Assembly (NCBI GenBank): GCA_937950605.1
Contig: CALFDA010000050.1
Coordinates: 1 to 9,215, forward strand
DNA from: an uncultured PS1 clade bacterium
GTDB taxonomy: Bacteria; Pseudomonadota; Gammaproteobacteria; PS1; Pseudothioglobaceae
Length of the DNA stretch: 9,215 nucleotides
Direction: 5' to 3'
Under the pieces are notes generated by a model, which searched no databases, had not been told where the DNA came from, and was given only the letters and a program-made list of their open reading frames with translations. Positions within the stretch are counted from its first letter, which is position 1, and every line of letters begins with the position of its first letter. Shown in pieces: positions 6,174 through 9,215 of the stretch. A program made the translations under genes and the position numbers.

Positions 6174-8048
6174 TTAAGGTTGAAACTTAGAGGTCATAGG
6201 ATAGCGACGCTCTTTGCCAAAGGCATTTTGACTGATTTTTGGTCCTGGAGCACTTTGTCGGCGTTTGTATTCGCTGTTAAGCACCATTTTAGTAACGCGC
6301 TTTACCGTGTCGGCATTATAACCTTGTTGAATAATGTGTTTAACTGAGTATTTTTTTTCGATAAACAAACCCAAAATCGCATCTAGTTCATCGTATTGGG
6401 GTAATGAATCTTGGTCAATCTGGTTTGGAGCAAGTTCTGCAGAAGGTTCACGCTCGATTACGCGATTAGGGATAACATAACCTAGGGTGTTGCGGTATTT
6501 AGCCAAACGATACACCATGGTTTTAGCAATATCTTTTAGTGGTGCAAAACCGCCTGACATATCGCCATACAGGGTAGTATAACCAACTGACATCTCGGAT
6601 TTATTGCAGGTTGTCAAAACGATTTTGCCATATTTATTAGAGATAGCCATCAACAATGTGCCACGAGTACGTGCTTGCAGGTTTTCTTCAGTGGTATCTG
6701 TTGCTAAACCTTTAAACAATGGCGCAAGTTGCATATTAAAACTACTCATCATCGGGAAAATATTTATCTCGCTATAACTAACCCGCATGTTACTAGCCTG
6801 CATTTTGGCATCTTCTACACTCATGCTAGAAGTGTATTCGTATGGCATCATTAGTGCTTCTACGTTTTTACTGCCTAGCGCATCGACCGCAATTGCTAAG
6901 GTAAGAGCAGAATCAACACCGCCAGACAAACCAATCACCGCACCATTAAACACGCCGTTTTTTTTGACATAATCTTGAGTGGCTAGCACTAAGGCATCAT
7001 AAATGGTTTTTTCTATTGGTGCTTGATTGTTTTCCATTAACGGCGTATTTAAAGAGTGTGTGAGGGTCTGAAAAAAGGGCAGTTGGTGGGTTAGTGCCCC
7101 TTTGTTGTTCATCACAAACGAACCGCCATCAAAAACTAATTCATCTTGTCCACCAACTGTATTAACATAAATAAAGTCTATTTTGTGTTCTAAAACCTGC
7201 TGGCGAATGGCTTGCAAGCGTTGCTTGTGTTTTCCGACTTGAAAGGGCGATGCATTGATACTAATCATGGTTTGTGCGCCTTGATTAACTGCACAACGGA
7301 TAGGCTCATCATGCCAAGCATCTTCACAAATTATAATTCCAATACGCCTATTTTGACATTCAAATACCATCGGCGTTTGACCCGCAATAAAATAACGCTT
7401 TTCATCAAATACACCATAATTTGGCAAACATTGTTTATGATAAACACGCACTTTGCCATATTGCACAATGGCAGCACTGTTATATAAATATTCATTAAAT
7501 TTGGTAAGAGTGCCAAAGATAACACTCATAGAATTAGGAATATTTTTACGTATTACCTCAATCTGAGATTCTACTTGCTTAATAAACCCTTCGCGTAACA
7601 ATAAATCTTCTGGTGGATAACCACACAACGCTAATTCTGGGAAAACTAGCAAATGTGTCCCTGATTCAAAGGACTTATTTGATAAATCAATAATCTGCTT
7701 GGCATTGTTGCGTAAATCGCCAACAATAGGGTTAATTTGTGCGATTTCTATTTTTAAAGGCTCTGAGTCATTTTTAAGATTTTCTAATTGTTCTTGCCAA
7801 AATTTTGCTTTCTTTGCGTTATTGTTTATTTTTGCCTGTTCAAGCTTGGTATTTGCCACTACTTCCGCAGGATTGACTCCTAAGATGCTCGCAAACAGCC
7901 ATGCATGGGTCTCGGATAGGGCAGATTTGCCAGAATTATATTTGCTTAAATTGGACTGATTAATATCATATTTTTTTGCAATGTTATAGTCCGAAAGCCC
8001 AGTCTTCTTACGGACTTTATCCAAATATTCTCTTGTTTTTATTGACAT
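6174..8048 (-). CDS. nadE: Glutamine-dependent NAD synthetase with N-terminal phage-type HTH domain
   Basis: Converts nicotinate adenine dinucleotide to NAD+ with ATP and glutamine-derived ammonia. It has 624 residues from ATG 8048; ordinary two-domain gammaproteobacterial NadE is about 540. Residues about 1-97 are an extra Cro/XRE-like helix-turn-helix, recognition region about 19-57 (SDYNIAKKYDINQSNLSKYN). They resemble DUF3693 proteins of filamentous phages and end in a charged helix, KKAKFWQEQLENL. The nitrilase (glutaminase) domain starts at LKIEIAQINPIVGD (98) with triad E138 (FPELALCGYPPEDLL), K205 (YHKQCLPNYG) and C241 (IIICEDAW). The synthetase domain has the PP-loop SGGVDS (375-380) and later CNKSEMSVGYTT. 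No ATG, GTG or TTG lies in frame at the junction, so the fusion looks real. Starts at ATG 8072 or TTG 8102 are possible; 8048 best fits the HTH family start, although its ribosome binding site is weak. Confidence 0.9.
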   Translation of the reverse strand: MSIKTREYLDKVRKKTGLSDYNIAKKYDINQSNLSKYNSGKSALSETHAWLFASILGVNPAEVVANTKLEQAKINNNAKKAKFWQEQLENLKNDSEPLKIEIAQINPIVGDLRNNAKQIIDLSNKSFESGTHLLVFPELALCGYPPEDLLLREGFIKQVESQIEVIRKNIPNSMSVIFGTLTKFNEYLYNSAAIVQYGKVRVYHKQCLPNYGVFDEKRYFIAGQTPMVFECQNRRIGIIICEDAWHDEPIRCAVNQGAQTMISINASPFQVGKHKQRLQAIRQQVLEHKIDFIYVNTVGGQDELVFDGGSFVMNNKGALTHQLPFFQTLTHSLNTPLMENNQAPIEKTIYDALVLATQDYVKKNGVFNGAVIGLSGGVDSALTLAIAVDALGSKNVEALMMPYEYTSSMSVEDAKMQASNMRVSYSEINIFPMMSSFNMQLAPLFKGLATDTTEENLQARTRGTLLMAISNKYGKIVLTTCNKSEMSVGYTTLYGDMSGGFAPLKDIAKTMVYRLAKYRNTLGYVIPNRVIEREPSAELAPNQIDQDSLPQYDELDAILGLFIEKKYSVKHIIQQGYNADTVKRVTKMVLNSEYKRRQSAPGPKISQNAFGKERRYPMTSKFQP

Positions 8049-8096
8049 TGTTTTACTTATATTTTTTACCATTTTAGAGTCATTATAGTTATTTTT

Positions 8097-8110
8097 TGCC
8101 AATACTTGTC
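8097..8110 (-). promoter_or_regulatory. Degenerate second operator-like site
   Basis: TGCCAATACTTGTC matches 11 of 14 bases of TACCAATACTGGTA, the core of the palindrome at 8131-8146 read in the opposite orientation. It lies about 50 bp upstream of ATG 8048 and covers the alternative TTG start, which argues that translation begins at 8072 or 8048. It is supporting evidence for paired repressor sites, not proof. Confidence 0.35.
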
Positions 8111-8130
8111 TAGCATTGTTTAGTTAAAAA

Positions 8131-8146
8131 TTACCAGTATTGGTAA
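8131..8146. promoter_or_regulatory. Palindromic operator candidate upstream of the HTH-NAD synthetase
   Basis: TTACCA-GTAT-TGGTAA is a perfect 6-bp inverted repeat with a 4-base centre in A/T-rich flanks, about 83 bp upstream of ATG 8048. Short palindromes of this size are typical of Cro/XRE repressor sites. The adjacent gene encodes such a domain, so autoregulation is the natural inference. The flanks end in A-runs on both sides, so it is not a convincing terminator. Confidence 0.5.
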
Positions 8147-8226
8147 AAATTACATAAATACTTATAACTTATTGATTTTTAATTGATTAGTTTTGTATGT
8201 ATTAAATATAACTTTAATGCTCTTTT

Positions 8227-8244
8227 AGCACTCTGCCAAGTGCT
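8227..8244. promoter_or_regulatory. Inverted repeat upstream of the amino-acid binding protein gene
   Basis: AGCACT-CTGCCA-AGTGCT is a perfect 6-bp inverted repeat with a 6-base centre, 26 bp upstream of the candidate -35 box at 8271. It could be an operator for the rightward gene. No regulator is known to me for this exact site. Confidence 0.35.
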
Positions 8245-8270
8245 CTGACATATCTTGGTTGGGTGTACTG

Positions 8271-8300
8271 TTGGACTATTGGTTTGATAATATGTATACT
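8271..8300 (+). promoter_or_regulatory. Candidate sigma-70 promoter for the aapJ-like gene
   Basis: TTGGAC (8271-8276) and TATACT (8295-8300) are separated by 18 bp. The -10 matches consensus at five of six positions; the -35 is weaker. The start of transcription would fall about 25 bp before the first possible ATG. Confidence 0.4.
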
Positions 8301-8334
8301 TTAAGACCTTAGAAATTGTATTTATATGGTTAAA

Positions 8335-9215
8335 ATGATGAAAAAAATGATAAGAAATGTTGTTCTGTCGGTGTTTGCAGTGAGTAGTCTTTACACGCAA
8401 GCGGATACCTTGAGTAATGTCCAAGCTAATGATGCCCTGAACTGCGGTGTTTCTACTGGTTTAGTTGGTTTTTCTTCTACAGATTCTGAAGGCAGGTGGA
8501 AAGGTTTAGATGTGGATTTATGTCGCGCTGTGGCAGCGGCAACCTTAGGTGATAGTAATAAGGTTAAATTCATTCCATTAACATCTAAAGAGCGTTTTAC
8601 AGCACTACAATCTGGTGAAATTGATATTTTGTCTAGGGTAACCACATGGACTTTCACACGTGATACTTCCCTAGGTCTTAACTTTGCTGGTGTTAATTAT
8701 TACGATGGGCAGGGATTTATGGTGAAAAAAGACCTAGGAGTAACAGATTCTAGTGAGTTAGATGGCGCAACTTTTTGTGTTGATACAGGCACAACTACAG
8801 AATTAAATTTAGCCGATTATGCGAAACAACAGGGTTTTGACTATAACAGCGTTCTCGCCGATACTGCCGAACAGACTAAATCAAGCTTTGAATCAGGTCG
8901 TTGCGATGTGTTAACTTCAGATCAATCAACTTTATATGCGCTTAGAACTACATTAAAAAACCCATCGTCTGCTATTTTGCTGCCTAATGTGATTTCTAAA
9001 GAGCCGCTAGGTCCTGTGGTGCGTCAAGGTGATGATGTTTGGTTTAATATCGTGCGTTGGTCATTAAATGCAATGATTAGTGCCGAAGAATTAGGCATAA
9101 ATAGTGGCAATGTTGATAAGCCGACTGATAATGCCGAATCCAATCGCCTGCTGGGCAATACAGCTAGCATGGGTGAATACCTAAAATTAGACAAAAAATG
9201 GGCTTACAACATCAT
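8335..9215 (+). CDS. aapJ: General L-amino-acid ABC transporter binding protein (AapJ/BztA type), 3' end cut
   Basis: A periplasmic solute-binding protein that delivers L-amino acids to the AapQMP permease/ATPase, normally encoded just downstream (outside the window). 293 codons are seen of about 340 usual; the frame is open at the right edge. The N-terminus MMKKMIRNVVLSVFAVSS is a signal peptide with likely cleavage after TQA (residue 23). Family landmarks are GLDVDLCRAVAAATLGD, KERFTALQSGEIDILSR, TWTFTRDTSLGLNFAGVNYY, YDGQGFMVKK, DTGTTTELNLADY, GRCDVLTSDQS and ISKEPLGPVVRQGDD, all close to alphaproteobacterial AapJ. In-frame ATGs also occur at 8326, 8338 and 8347, none with a clear ribosome binding site. 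8335 is a compromise. Confidence 0.92.
   Translation, partial: MMKKMIRNVVLSVFAVSSLYTQADTLSNVQANDALNCGVSTGLVGFSSTDSEGRWKGLDVDLCRAVAAATLGDSNKVKFIPLTSKERFTALQSGEIDILSRVTTWTFTRDTSLGLNFAGVNYYDGQGFMVKKDLGVTDSSELDGATFCVDTGTTTELNLADYAKQQGFDYNSVLADTAEQTKSSFESGRCDVLTSDQSTLYALRTTLKNPSSAILLPNVISKEPLGPVVRQGDDVWFNIVRWSLNAMISAEELGINSGNVDKPTDNAESNRLLGNTASMGEYLKLDKKWAYNI

Noticed and set aside
6096..6347. Open frame on the + strand running into the NAD synthetase 3' end
   Set aside because: Most of it overlaps the conserved NadE C-terminus in antisense; hydrophobic composition reflects AT-rich sequence; no ribosome binding site.
8179..8424. Small leftward gene in the nadE-aapJ gap
   Set aside because: The frame spans the promoter region and the start of aapJ, with no ribosome binding site or protein pattern.
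8391..8657. Open frame on the - strand opposite the aapJ-like gene
   Set aside because: The + strand frame encodes a clear AapJ-type protein; this one has no recognisable features.
1..9215. CRISPR array near the Cas6-like gene
   Set aside because: I looked for regularly spaced 25-40 bp repeats in the gaps and saw none; the only long repeats are the two synthase tail copies.

Overview
The window looks like a piece of an AT-rich gammaproteobacterial chromosome. It carries an rnc-era-pdxJ core, a glutamine-dependent NAD synthetase, a periplasmic thioredoxin-type protein and an AapJ-type amino-acid binding protein. The base composition, gene set and an orphan Cas6/Cmx6-like gene fit the sulfur-oxidising SUP05/Thioglobus group and its mussel-symbiont relatives. 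That placement is inference from protein resemblance; no search was run.

Region 1 (about 1-1350, + strand) looks phage-derived. A thymidylate synthase of phage type enters from the left edge with its catalytic Cys and intact C-terminus. It is followed by a truncated superinfection-immunity-type gene, a small GC-richer orphan ORF, a second copy of only the last 72 codons of the synthase, an intact superinfection-immunity-type membrane protein, and a 21-bp vestige of a third synthase 3' end. The layout is synthase tail / cargo / synthase tail / cargo / synthase tail. The first two repeats are about 95% identical at a constant 506-bp offset.

Region 2 (1355-3186, - strand) has a secreted protein with two thioredoxin-like domains (CPYC and CKSC) and an orphan Cas6/Cmx6-like RNA endonuclease. 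No CRISPR array or other cas gene is visible. The Cas6-like gene is divergent from rnc across 41 bp.

Region 3 (3228-5814, + strand) has rnc and era overlapping at ATGA, then a 302-bp gap, then pdxJ with a strong Shine-Dalgarno. The E. coli-type cluster would have recO in the gap and acpS after pdxJ; neither is seen here.

Region 4 (6174-8334, - strand) holds the most unusual gene. It is a full glutamine-dependent NAD synthetase (nitrilase plus ATP-pyrophosphatase domains) with an extra N-terminal domain of about 97 residues that looks like a Cro/XRE-type helix-turn-helix of the DUF3693 (filamentous-phage) kind. There is no start codon at the domain junction, so the fusion appears genuine. A 16-bp palindrome, TTACCAGTATTGGTAA, plus a degenerate second site lie just upstream of the gene. 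This suggests an enzyme that may bind and regulate its own promoter, in the manner of NadR.

Region 5 (8335 to the right edge, + strand) is an AapJ/BztA-type periplasmic binding protein for general L-amino-acid uptake, cut by the window end.
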